64,000 bases of DNA from Komagataeibacter melomenusus. GTDB taxonomy: Bacteria; Pseudomonadota; Alphaproteobacteria; Acetobacterales; Acetobacteraceae. This document shows positions 26,367 to 35,277 of this stretch, one piece after another. Below the pieces are notes generated by a model. It saw only the letters and a list, made by a program, of their open reading frames with translations, was not told the DNA's origin and ran no database searches. Every line of letters starts with the position of its first letter. The stretch's first letter is position 1. A program made the position numbers and the translations under genes. The DNA lies in NCBI RefSeq assembly GCF_013155395.1, contig NZ_JABJWC010000006.1:58681-122680 (forward strand), read 5' to 3'.

Positions 26367-28484
26367 TTATGGTAGCTTGTCGACGGATTCCACGTGTTTT
26401 TCCACATCATCGCGGCTGAGCCATAGGTCACGCAGGGTCTTGCTGCTCAGGTAGGACAACTGATCGGAATGATGAGGCGAGCCAGGCTGGCTGGAATTGC
26501 CGTAACTCAGCAGCCCCTTTGCCTGCATCGGAGCGGAAAAACTGACAAGCGAAACCCATGTCTCCCCATGCAATGGCGTACGCTCGCCATTTTTCATGGG
26601 CCCCCAGGTAATGGTGCGGAAAATGCCGGTATTGCCAAAGCCGCCATTGCCCGGCAAGTCAACATCATTGAGGTGAAAGCGCGAGACTTCGCCAAACGGG
26701 CGATCCATTGCGCCATACAGTTTCCTGGTCTCGGTCGCCGCCTGGGCCAGCAGGTCGACCGCATGGGCACGATCGCCCAGGCCCGATGGCGTGCTGATCG
26801 GGTCATCAAGCGACCACTGGCGACCAAAGCCATTGAAATCAGCAAATTTGGGGCCCATGAACAGCCGCGCCCATGTCTCGAACAGCAGCGCGCCACGACT
26901 GGTGGCGTCATCGGCCATATCCCAGTTTTTCAGTATCTTTACTGCTGCCTTCACTTCAGCGCGGCGGTCTTTTCCGGCAGCGGCCAGCAGTTCTGGCAGG
27001 ATACGCTCGGCAAGCAGCGAATGGGTATTCAGTTTGCGGGCCACGATATCGTCAAACGACATCTTTTCATCGCCTGCCAGCATCCGGGTCGACATCTGGG
27101 CCCGGAATGACATCGGGCCGGTCTGCGCCACATAGGCCGGATAGGCCTTGGGGTCGAGCACGCGCGGATAGGTCGAGACCCATGGCGGATCATTGGCGTT
27201 CTGGACAAAGCCGGCAGGGGGATCAATGACTTTCGGCATACTGTCATAGGGGACTATGCCATCGGGTATGTTATCTGACCGATCACCCGGAACGAGGTTG
27301 TTCCAGTAATTGAAATCTCCGTTCTTGTGTTTGGGCAGGATACCATTGTCGAGATACATCACATGCCCGTCATGGTCAGCATAGACAATGTTGAACATGG
27401 GAACCTGCAGCTTCCTGATCGCTGCCTGGAACTCACCAAAATCATGGGCGCGCGCCATATCCCAGTACTGCTTGAGCATGCCGGGGCGATCAAGCCCCGC
27501 CACATAAAGCGCAACGGGCGTGCCGTCCGCCTCATCAAACACGGGGCCCTGTTTGGCATAACGCTGCACGAAACTGCGGGTCGCCAGCGTGCCATCCGCC
27601 AGCTTTACCTTGTAGGACAGGGTTTTGGTGGCATAGGCCTTTTTCCTGCCGTCGAGCCTGTAGCCATCCCCATCAGGCGTAAGCCTGAAGCGCACGGCGC
27701 CAAGAATGGTGTTGACCGTATTGGTAAAGGCGACATCCTTGGTGAAGGCGAAACGCAATATGGGCAGGCCAACCTGTGTCGCGCCATAAATGCTGAAGCC
27801 GGGCCCGTTCATCTGCGCTTCGTAATAGGTAAAGAACGGGGTGCTCCAGGGCAGGTGCGGATTGGCCAGCAGCACGGCATGGCCATCGGTGGTGCGCGAT
27901 GAGCCGATGGCCCAGGCATTCGACCCGCCAGCCTTGCGCGCGGGTGGATCACCGAGCATCTTCCGCTCCTCGGCAATATAGACATAATTCATCAGCCGCA
28001 GGCCATGGGCCACCACGTCAATACCGCTGACCGGGAGCACGGCCTTTACATCATCGGCAATATCAGCGGGATGGCTGGCGGCGTAGTCGTTTATGCCCTG
28101 CGCGAAGGCATCAAGATCCTTACGGAAGCTGGCGGGCTGGTGGTGATAGAACTCACTGGCGCGCTTGTACACGCCATTGCCCAGCACCCAGCGATCCGAC
28201 TCTTCTTCCTTCTCGCCCCAATATTCAGCGGCGCGCCCACGCGCGGTACCATAAAGCCTGAGCAGGATATTGCCGTGGCTATGAGTCTGCGCCCAGCCAA
28301 AGCCGTAGAACGACCCGGCTTCGGTCGAGGCATAGATATGGGGCACGCCAAACGTGTCCCACAAAATTTCATTCTGCTGCCCGGTACTGGCGACAGGGGA
28401 AGCACCATGCGCTCCCCCCGCCCCCATAACAGCCAGACAGGCACCCAGATAAAGCGTCAACTTCCACTTGTGTGAAAATTTCAT
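26367..28484 (-). CDS. Penicillin acylase family protein (Ntn amidohydrolase; acyl-homoserine-lactone/lipopeptide acylase type)
   Basis: 705-residue periplasmic precursor processed into alpha and beta chains. Signal peptide is about 1-27. DTFGVPHIYASTEAG (43-57) is the conserved alpha-chain start, and the predicted autoproteolysis site is G187-S188 in KAGGSNAWAIG, giving the catalytic N-terminal Ser of the beta chain. NPHLPWSTPF (208-217) forms the acyl pocket edge. Relatives cleave acyl groups from beta-lactams, homoserine lactones or siderophore precursors (PvdQ), and which applies cannot be told. GGAGG stands nine bases before ATG 28484. It is directly downstream of a TonB receptor. Confidence 0.92.
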   Translation of the reverse strand: MKFSHKWKLTLYLGACLAVMGAGGAHGASPVASTGQQNEILWDTFGVPHIYASTEAGSFYGFGWAQTHSHGNILLRLYGTARGRAAEYWGEKEEESDRWVLGNGVYKRASEFYHHQPASFRKDLDAFAQGINDYAASHPADIADDVKAVLPVSGIDVVAHGLRLMNYVYIAEERKMLGDPPARKAGGSNAWAIGSSRTTDGHAVLLANPHLPWSTPFFTYYEAQMNGPGFSIYGATQVGLPILRFAFTKDVAFTNTVNTILGAVRFRLTPDGDGYRLDGRKKAYATKTLSYKVKLADGTLATRSFVQRYAKQGPVFDEADGTPVALYVAGLDRPGMLKQYWDMARAHDFGEFQAAIRKLQVPMFNIVYADHDGHVMYLDNGILPKHKNGDFNYWNNLVPGDRSDNIPDGIVPYDSMPKVIDPPAGFVQNANDPPWVSTYPRVLDPKAYPAYVAQTGPMSFRAQMSTRMLAGDEKMSFDDIVARKLNTHSLLAERILPELLAAAGKDRRAEVKAAVKILKNWDMADDATSRGALLFETWARLFMGPKFADFNGFGRQWSLDDPISTPSGLGDRAHAVDLLAQAATETRKLYGAMDRPFGEVSRFHLNDVDLPGNGGFGNTGIFRTITWGPMKNGERTPLHGETWVSLVSFSAPMQAKGLLSYGNSSQPGSPHHSDQLSYLSSKTLRDLWLSRDDVEKHVESVDKLP

Positions 28485-28587
28485 ATATCTTTCCTCCCCT
28501 GCATACACATCACGCATCGTAATCCGGCATGCTGCTACGGGCCACAGCCAGACCTGTGACAACACTCATGGTTCTTTTTATTTATGC

Positions 28588-30909
28588 TTACATGTTGAAG
28601 CTGAAGCGTCCCCCAACAAAACGTGGCTCACCGGGCACATGCTGGTAGGTCGTGGTATCGGAAGAGCTGGTCAGGCTGTACTGGCGGTTGAGCAGGTTGG
28701 TGGCATACACCGTGACGCTCCACATCTTGCTCGTCGGCCCGAAGCTCGCATAGCTTCCCAGCAGGAAGTATGGCGGCAGACGATAGACGCCGTTACCGCC
28801 AGGCGTCATGGCCTGCGAGTCACGGTAGCTCCAGTTCAGGCCCAGCTCCGCTTCATATTTGGGAATTGGCTGGATGCGGTAGGCGGCCGAGCCACTGAGG
28901 GTCAGCTTGGGGCTGCCCATGTCCTCGCCGCTATAGTCCTTGTAAAAGGCCTTATAGATACCCGTAGCACTGTGATAATTGTTGACCCTTGTCGTATCGA
29001 GCGCATTGAACACCGAATAGGTACCACGCTGGTAGCCCAGGTTCTGGTTGATGTACAGATGGCGGAACGGGTGGATTTCAGCGTTGAATTCGACACCCCA
29101 GATGTTGGAATGCGGGATGTTCACATAAGCGCCCAGCATGCCGTAATTGGGCAGGAGGAAGGATTCAACCTGCTGCTGATTATGGTAGTCATAATAGAAC
29201 GCCGCACCATTGAGGCGTAGCTTCCCGGGGATCGGATCGCTCTTGAAGCCCAGCTCATAGGACAGTACCGATTCAGGCTTGAAGGGCTTGAGCTGCTCCT
29301 GGCGGACCGTGTTGTTGGCCGCGAAGCCACCCGGCTTGAAGCCCTTGCTGATCTTGAAGTACATCATGAGATTACTTCTGATCTGCTTCTGGATACCGAG
29401 CATGCCGCCAAGCTGGTTTGTCAGCGTGCCTTCGGGCAGGAAGCTGTAGCTGGCATGGCCGTACTGGATGGTGTGGTAATTGAAGATCTGCCGGTCGTCG
29501 GATTCATGGTTCAGGCCACCGAACAGCTTGATGCCAAACGGAAGCTTGTACGAAACATTCACATACTGCGAGAATGTCTGCTGGTTCTGGTCATAATACG
29601 TATTGGACATGTAACCACGCCCAATATACTGCGTGAAGTCGGAAAAGAACTGCTGGTGCATCTGCGAACGCAGGTAGTACATGCCCACGCCCCACTGCAG
29701 CTTCCTGTCCTCACGCGAGAGCAGCTTGACCTCCTGCGAGAATGCCGTGGCATCAACGTTACGATAGGTATCGCCGGTGGCGGCGTCATAGCCGTCTTCA
29801 TCGGAATATTCGCTCTGCCGCTCGGTCTCGAAAGCGGAGACGCTCTGGAATTTCGCAAAATTCAGGTCACGCACGAAGCGCACGTCCGCGCCCCAGAAGA
29901 TATTGTCTTCCGACGGCTTCAGATTGTCCGGACGCCCGATCAGCTTGGCGAACTGCGGGCGTATGTCCCACTCGGTCTGCCGGTAGCTGGTATAGGTGGG
30001 CAGCTTCTGCCATGACGGATCAAGGTTCAGGACCGGGTTGCCATTGATCAGCTCGGACTTGTCGGTTGTCCAGTGGCCGCCGATCATGACGGTGGTCTTG
30101 TCATCCGGCGTCCATTTGAGCTTGGCGCGGATGGAGGTCTGGTCCTGGTCACCAAGATGCTCGCCATTGGTGGGGTTGTACTGCCAGCCGCCGCCATGGG
30201 AGGTGGATGCCGCGATACGGAAGGAGACGGTATCTGAAAGCGGTCCCGACACGTAACCCGTGGTGCGCGAACGGGCATAGGAGGCGATATCTTCCGTAAT
30301 GCCACCATGCCATTGCGGCGTGGGATCGGCCGTGTGCAGGCTCACCTCACCGCCGGTATCAGCCATGCCATGCGTGAAACCGGTCGGACCGGGTGCGATA
30401 TCGACACCGGCGATATCGAACATCATGCCATCCGTCATGGAACTAAACGGATAGGCCACGTCATCAAGATACACCATGACGGATGACATGTTGTTTTCGT
30501 AATAGTCATCAAACCCGACACCACGCAGGTGGTAGTTGACGCTCTGGGTGCCTTTCATGGGCTGGATGGTCAGATTGGGCGCGAGCGCCTGCAGGTCAGT
30601 TACAGCCACCACGCGCCGCTGGACCAGTGTATCGGCCGAAATGCGGGTGTTGGAGTCAGCGACCTGCTGCTGGCGCGTAAACGCAAACTGGCGCGCCATC
30701 TGGACACGGATGTTTTCCTGCTGCGCAACAGGCGCACCAGTCTGGCGGTGCTGCGCGGCAGAGAGTGGGGCACGGCGCTGGTTCTTGGCCAGCGGATCTG
30801 GATGTACCGAAGTCTTTTTCACCGACTGGGCCACGGCCTCGGCCAGCGGAAGTGGGGAAAACGCACTTATGACCAATGCATTTAATATTATTTGTCGATA
30901 CCGCTTCAT
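28588..30909 (-). CDS. TonB-dependent outer-membrane receptor
   Basis: 773 residues with a signal peptide to about 28 (AVAQS), an N-terminal plug (about 70-200, with YHLRGVGFDDYYENN near 127) and a long beta-barrel whose alternating strands continue to the C-terminal aromatic RFSFNM. The sequence resembles the sub-group of FecA/IroN-like receptors that take up siderophores or other large molecules. No N-terminal signalling domain is present. It is the first gene of the minus-strand run receptor, acylase, secreted protein, M1 peptidase, GGT and faces a LysR gene across 534 bases. Confidence 0.93.
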   Translation of the reverse strand: MKRYRQIILNALVISAFSPLPLAEAVAQSVKKTSVHPDPLAKNQRRAPLSAAQHRQTGAPVAQQENIRVQMARQFAFTRQQQVADSNTRISADTLVQRRVVAVTDLQALAPNLTIQPMKGTQSVNYHLRGVGFDDYYENNMSSVMVYLDDVAYPFSSMTDGMMFDIAGVDIAPGPTGFTHGMADTGGEVSLHTADPTPQWHGGITEDIASYARSRTTGYVSGPLSDTVSFRIAASTSHGGGWQYNPTNGEHLGDQDQTSIRAKLKWTPDDKTTVMIGGHWTTDKSELINGNPVLNLDPSWQKLPTYTSYRQTEWDIRPQFAKLIGRPDNLKPSEDNIFWGADVRFVRDLNFAKFQSVSAFETERQSEYSDEDGYDAATGDTYRNVDATAFSQEVKLLSREDRKLQWGVGMYYLRSQMHQQFFSDFTQYIGRGYMSNTYYDQNQQTFSQYVNVSYKLPFGIKLFGGLNHESDDRQIFNYHTIQYGHASYSFLPEGTLTNQLGGMLGIQKQIRSNLMMYFKISKGFKPGGFAANNTVRQEQLKPFKPESVLSYELGFKSDPIPGKLRLNGAAFYYDYHNQQQVESFLLPNYGMLGAYVNIPHSNIWGVEFNAEIHPFRHLYINQNLGYQRGTYSVFNALDTTRVNNYHSATGIYKAFYKDYSGEDMGSPKLTLSGSAAYRIQPIPKYEAELGLNWSYRDSQAMTPGGNGVYRLPPYFLLGSYASFGPTSKMWSVTVYATNLLNRQYSLTSSSDTTTYQHVPGEPRFVGGRFSFNM

Positions 30910-31443
30910 TTCCTACACACCTTGACCTGTGAATTCATGAATCCTGAGGAACAGATGCTGTACGCGCCGGACTGCCATAAACGTCACCACCAAAAACCAC
31001 CATCAATGTCTCATAATAAGTTTCTGCTACGAAACAAATTAGAATTGATTTACATCAACCAGAAAGTTGAAACGGGATTGGCATCAGAATGGAAAGGCTT
31101 GATGGATATCCATTCAAGCCATTGTTTTTATTTGATTCACATCCTTCATTTATGGCTGCGTGACCTATCATATGGCCTGTGCAGAACATGACACCTGCTA
31201 ACGCGCACCCTGAGCGCCACCAGTAAAAAAGTCTGGAAACTGCAGTAAATTACTGAATTTTAATGATTTTTGATCTGTCTGGCAGATCTCGAGATTCAAC
31301 AATGTTACAACACTATCTGAATATAGATGTGACAATTTTGTCTCATCAGTATAACATTCTCCCTGTCACCGGGGTACGATACCGTGCCCCAGCCCTCTTC
31401 TCCTCGCCAAGCCCGGCCGACAGCCCCGAAGGCACCGACCGAA
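30910..31443. promoter_or_regulatory. Divergent intergenic region, TonB receptor / LysR
   Basis: 534 bases markedly richer in A+T than the surroundings, with no convincing gene. It must hold the receptor and LysR promoters. Candidate dyads such as TGTTACAACA (about 31304-31313) are visible, but no full -35/-10 pair can be called with confidence. A GTG at 31384 would extend the LysR frame by 20 codons without a ribosome site. Confidence 0.4.
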
Positions 31444-32367
31444 ATGAACCAGGAACTCCGTAGCGACATCAAACGCCTCCTTAAAATGAGGCATTTCCAT
31501 TGCATTGAAATAATGGAAACCACCCGCAACATGCGCCTTGCGGCGGAACGGATGAATGTCACGGTTGCCGCCGTTTCCAAGGCCTGCATCGAGATAGAAA
31601 CGATCCTGGGTGGAAAGCTTTTTGAACGTAAGCTCGGAATGCTCATTCCCACCCAACTTTGCACCCGCATGCTCACGGCAGGCCGCAAGATCGATGCGGA
31701 ACTCAATCGGCTGACAGCCGACCTGTCCGGCGTGGATGGCGGCCTGCACGGCACGATACGGATCGGCTTCCAGGCCCCCCCGCTGCAGAACCGGCTTTCA
31801 CGCTGGATTGCCTCCATCAAGAACGAATCGCCCTTCCTCAACGTCATATGTGAGTACGGCATGCGCAGGCCGCTGATGATGGGCGTGGAAGCCGGGCTGT
31901 TTGACCTGATTTTTGTCGACCTGCTGCAGGTCGAATCCTGGCCCCGCCTGCAAAGCATGCAGTTGTGCGCGCAGATATGCGTGGTGCGCGACAATGACAC
32001 CTATATCCCTTTTTCCGAGGTGCTGCGCCGCTGGCCGGAATTCGTCAACCGCCTGTGGATGCTGCCCATGCGGGGCCTGGCCCTGCGTGAACGCTTTGAC
32101 GCGATGCTGGCCACCCATGGGCTGCCCCCGCCTTCCATCACCATTGAGGTGAACTCGCCCTTCGGCCTCCAGTGCATTCATGAAGCCACGAACGCCCTGC
32201 TGATCTGCGCAGACCCGAAGCAGGCTCCCATGCGCCTCAACACTGGCCACCGGCAGTTACACAATGAATTATATATGCATTTCGGCATGATCTGGGCCCG
32301 TGACCGCTCCATGAAAGAAGCAACGCGGCATGTCCTTGAAATAATTATGGGAGATATGAACGGATAG
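31444..32367 (+). CDS. LysR-type transcriptional regulator
   Basis: 307 residues. The N-terminal helix-turn-helix is IMETTRNMRLAAERMNVTVA, continuing AVSKACIEIE at about 20-50, then LFERK and a substrate-binding domain beginning GTIRIGFQAPPL near 100. The typical inducer-domain length is present. ATG 31444 is preferred over the GTG at 31384 because the wing-helix starts directly after it. It is divergent from the TonB receptor/acylase run and just upstream of the riboswitch-controlled serine dehydratase. Control of the receptor run is the likely role, inferred from position. Confidence 0.85.
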   Translation: MNQELRSDIKRLLKMRHFHCIEIMETTRNMRLAAERMNVTVAAVSKACIEIETILGGKLFERKLGMLIPTQLCTRMLTAGRKIDAELNRLTADLSGVDGGLHGTIRIGFQAPPLQNRLSRWIASIKNESPFLNVICEYGMRRPLMMGVEAGLFDLIFVDLLQVESWPRLQSMQLCAQICVVRDNDTYIPFSEVLRRWPEFVNRLWMLPMRGLALRERFDAMLATHGLPPPSITIEVNSPFGLQCIHEATNALLICADPKQAPMRLNTGHRQLHNELYMHFGMIWARDRSMKEATRHVLEIIMGDMNG

Positions 32368-32411
32368 GACAGGCACACAAAAACGTTGATTTCCCTCTCT
32401 ATATTATGGCG

Positions 32412-32440
32412 TTGACAGGTCGTTATTTTTTATTAATGAT
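32412..32440 (+). promoter_or_regulatory. Probable sigma-70 promoter of the riboswitch/sdaA transcript
   Basis: A consensus TTGACA at 32412-32417 is followed 17 bases later by AATGAT (32435-32440), four of six matches to the -10 consensus. Transcription from here would begin just before the first aptamer. Confidence 0.55.
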
Positions 32441-32451
32441 CGAACTGTTGA

Positions 32452-32620
32452 GGTGGGAGAGTCTGGTTCACTCCAGCGCCGAAGGAGCAACCGCCCCGGA
32501 AACTCTCAGGCAAAAGAACCTCTCAACAATAACTTCTGGAAAGTGGCGTCAACCGATATCGGTATGCGTCCGCCGACGGGATAATGATCTCAGGCCAACC
32601 GACAGAAGGGGCACCTGACA
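32452..32620 (+). promoter_or_regulatory. Tandem glycine riboswitch (gcvT type)
   Basis: Two adjacent glycine aptamers. The first (about 32455-32524) has GGGAGAGT, the highly conserved CGCCGAAGGAGCAACCGCCC, continuing CCGGAAACTCTCAGGCAAAAG. The second (about 32534-32612) shows GTGGCGTC, CGCCGACGGG, then ATCTCAGGCCAACCGACAGA and GGGG. A short linker joins them as in cooperative tandem switches. The element ends about 36 bases before the start codon of an L-serine dehydratase, so glycine binding should control that gene, probably by freeing the ribosome site GGAGG at 32642-32646. Confidence 0.93.
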
Positions 32621-32655
32621 ACCCTGCTCGTTAAAGCAGAGGGAGGAGTGCTGCC

Positions 32656-34056
32656 TTGACTGCTCAACCCGAAACAACGGCCATCACCAAAAACCACTCT
32701 ACCATTACAGATACACTCAGCATTACCGATCTCTATACAATCGGTATTGGTCCCTCCAGTTCACATACCGTAGGCCCCATGCGGGCGGCCTATGATTTCG
32801 CCACCTGGGCGGCCAGCCATGGCCAGCCATGCCGTCTTTCCTGCCAGCTGTTCGGTTCACTTGCCCTTACGGGAGAGGGGCATGGCACGGATACGGCTGT
32901 CATCCTCGGCCTGCTCGGCTGGCAGCCCGAGACAGTGGACCCTGATCGGGTGCCATTGCATCTGGAAGACGTCCGGCGGAACGGAACGCTCCTGCTGGAT
33001 GGAAAAATGCCTGTTCCCTTCGACATGCACGCAGATATTCACTTCCTGCGGGAGCGCTTTCATCCCGGCCACCCCAACACGCTGCAGTTCAGTGCCACTT
33101 TTGCCGATGGCACGGTAATCGGGCAGGTCTATCATTCAATTGGCGGGGGCACGATCATCAAGCCCGGCACGCCGCCACCGCGTGCCATGCACGTGCTGCC
33201 TTATCCCTTTCACTCCGGCACGGACATGCTCGAAACATGCAAACGCACCGGGCTTGCCCTGTGGGAAGTGATGATGGCCAATGAAGCGGCCTTTCGCCCG
33301 GAAGCAGAGACAGTGCGCTTTGTGGACTCCGTCAGCACCGCCATGTCCAACTGCATTGAAAAAGGATGCCAGACCAACGGCACGCTACCCGGCAAATTGA
33401 AGGTCCGGCGACGGGCGCACCAGATTTTTTCCGCCCTGCGCCACAAGAACCGCGTGGACATGCAATCCATGTTCGAGTGGGTCAGCCTGTGGGCGCTTGC
33501 GGTAAGCGAGGAAAACGCGGCAGGAGGCCGCATTGTCACGGCGCCGACCAACGGCGCCTCGGGGGTTATCCCGGCGGTGCTGCGTTATTATGAGCGTTTC
33601 ACGCCATCCCCCACTCCTCTGGGTGTACGGAAAATCCTGCTGACGGCGGGGGCAATCTGTATCCTGTATAAGAAAAAGGCTTCGATCTCTGCAGCGGAGA
33701 TGGGCTGTCAGGGTGAAGTCGGGGTTGCGTGCTCGATGGCTGCAGCCGGGCTATGCGCAGCCCTGGGCGGTACGATCGAACAGATCGAGAATGCCGCAGA
33801 AATTGGCATGGAACACAATCTGGGCCTGACATGCGACCCCATAGGGGGCCTGGTGCAGATCCCCTGCATCGAGCGCAACACGATGGGGGCGATCAAGGCG
33901 ATCAACGCCGCCTATCTCGCCCTGTGCGGGGATGGTACGCATTTTGTCTCACTTGATGCGGTAATCGAAACGATGCGACAGACCGGCTGCGACATGGCAG
34001 CACAATACAAGGAGACAAGCCTTGGCGGCCTGGCTGTTAATGTCGTCGAATGCTGA
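32656..34056 (+). CDS. sdaA: L-serine ammonia-lyase (iron-sulfur dependent L-serine dehydratase)
   Basis: 466-residue single-chain Fe-S enzyme converting L-serine to pyruvate and ammonia. The beta-type domain opens with SITDLYTIGIGPSSSHTVGP (about 22-41). The alpha-type domain carries TAPTNGASGVIPAVL near 298 and the cluster cysteines in CQGEVGVACSMA, CDPIGGLVQIPCIERN and a final VVEC. It starts with TTG at 32656, ten bases after GGAGG, and no Met codon lies upstream in a useful place. It is controlled by the glycine riboswitch just upstream. Glycine is convertible to serine by GlyA, so the enzyme would drain excess glycine to pyruvate. Confidence 0.95.
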   Translation: MTAQPETTAITKNHSTITDTLSITDLYTIGIGPSSSHTVGPMRAAYDFATWAASHGQPCRLSCQLFGSLALTGEGHGTDTAVILGLLGWQPETVDPDRVPLHLEDVRRNGTLLLDGKMPVPFDMHADIHFLRERFHPGHPNTLQFSATFADGTVIGQVYHSIGGGTIIKPGTPPPRAMHVLPYPFHSGTDMLETCKRTGLALWEVMMANEAAFRPEAETVRFVDSVSTAMSNCIEKGCQTNGTLPGKLKVRRRAHQIFSALRHKNRVDMQSMFEWVSLWALAVSEENAAGGRIVTAPTNGASGVIPAVLRYYERFTPSPTPLGVRKILLTAGAICILYKKKASISAAEMGCQGEVGVACSMAAAGLCAALGGTIEQIENAAEIGMEHNLGLTCDPIGGLVQIPCIERNTMGAIKAINAAYLALCGDGTHFVSLDAVIETMRQTGCDMAAQYKETSLGGLAVNVVEC

Positions 34057-34355
34057 CGCGCATGCACGCGCCGATGCTGGCATCCCCCCACGATGGAATT
34101 GCGTTAAATTTTAATATTACACTATTGTATCGAAACGAATTTCACAGATAAAATACAATCAGGACATCACATCCATCCGCTTGACGCAGGCATGGATCAC
34201 TCTTTCTGATTTTATGACGCGGCACCGGCGTGCCATTCCTCCACCTTTAGCAGATCATGGATGGACGAATGTTTCAATAATGCACAAACGCAATAAAGCA
34301 CGATCATATTTGTGTTTTATTTCATCAGATAACTGCACAATTTACGGAAAAATTC
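34057..34355. other. Intergenic, no gene seen
   Basis: 299 A+T-rich bases between sdaA and the creatininase gene. No convincing coding frame with a start signal and no strong terminator hairpin. It probably holds the promoter for the downstream four-gene group. Confidence 0.4.
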
Positions 34356-35186
34356 ATGCCCTCTTCATACTACCTTGCGGAATTATCCGCGACGGAAATG
34401 CGCGAAGCCGCCGCCCGCAAACCTGTCATCCTGCTGCCCATGGGCAGTTTTGAAGATCAGGGCCCCCATGCTCCCATGGGAGATTACATGTCGGCCGACC
34501 GCGTGGCGCGGCTGATTGCCGAACAGGCAAGCGCGGAAGGAACGGAAACCTACGTGGCGCCCGTCGTTCCATTTGGCGGGGCGGATTATTTCGGTTACAT
34601 GCCCGGCGGCATTGCGCTGTCGCAATCCACGCTGCGCGCTGTTGTAGATGACATGCTGGAGTGCCTGCTGCGCCACAACCTGACGCGTGTGGTCTTTATA
34701 AACGGCCATGCCGGCAATTGCGGCGTCATCAATGACGCCACGCAGAAAGTATGGCTCGACAAGGGCATCATCATCCCCGCGCTCTATCTATGGCGCGTGA
34801 GTTACGCACTCCTTCCCGAAATTATCGGCAAGGAAATGGCCGCCAAGACTAGCGGGCATGGATGCAACCCGCTGACCAGCATTGTCATGCACCTCTTCCC
34901 CGATCTCGTGCGCCCGGAATACATGCCTTCCGGCACGCCTGCGCCACGGGAAGTATGGGGCCTGCCCGTAACCGGCTTTACATCGCTGGCTATTGGCGAA
35001 GGCAGCATCACTGTTCCGCTTGATGGAGGCGATACCATACGCAACGGGGTCTCGAAGGGGGATCCGCACCTGTGCACGGCGCAGACCGGCGCGGCACTGG
35101 TGGAAAAACTGATCAGGATCGGGGCTGATGTCGCGGCGCATGTTGTCAGCCATTCCGACCCGGAAACGGGAAAAGCCATCCTGTAA
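34356..35186 (+). CDS. Creatininase-family amidohydrolase
   Basis: 276 residues of the creatininase/MftE fold, metal-dependent cyclic amide or C-N hydrolases. MGSFEDQGPHAPMGDYMSAD (about 29-48) carries the first metal-ligand Glu and His, VPFGGADYFGYMPGG is the substrate loop, and INGHAGN near 115 has the conserved Asn-Gly-His. A later SGHG contributes the distal site. The family includes creatininase, N-formyl-hydrolases and peptide-modifying enzymes, and this member's substrate is unknown. It heads a same-strand group with an MFS carrier, a hydroxyacid dehydrogenase and an RraA protein. Confidence 0.87.
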   Translation: MPSSYYLAELSATEMREAAARKPVILLPMGSFEDQGPHAPMGDYMSADRVARLIAEQASAEGTETYVAPVVPFGGADYFGYMPGGIALSQSTLRAVVDDMLECLLRHNLTRVVFINGHAGNCGVINDATQKVWLDKGIIIPALYLWRVSYALLPEIIGKEMAAKTSGHGCNPLTSIVMHLFPDLVRPEYMPSGTPAPREVWGLPVTGFTSLAIGEGSITVPLDGGDTIRNGVSKGDPHLCTAQTGAALVEKLIRIGADVAAHVVSHSDPETGKAIL

Positions 35187-35277
35187 TATACCCACCCCGC
35201 CACGAACGAAAAAACGGGAAAATCCCCTGTCTTTGTGCCCAAAATGGCACATTCCGGGACATGAAACCGAGGTACGA

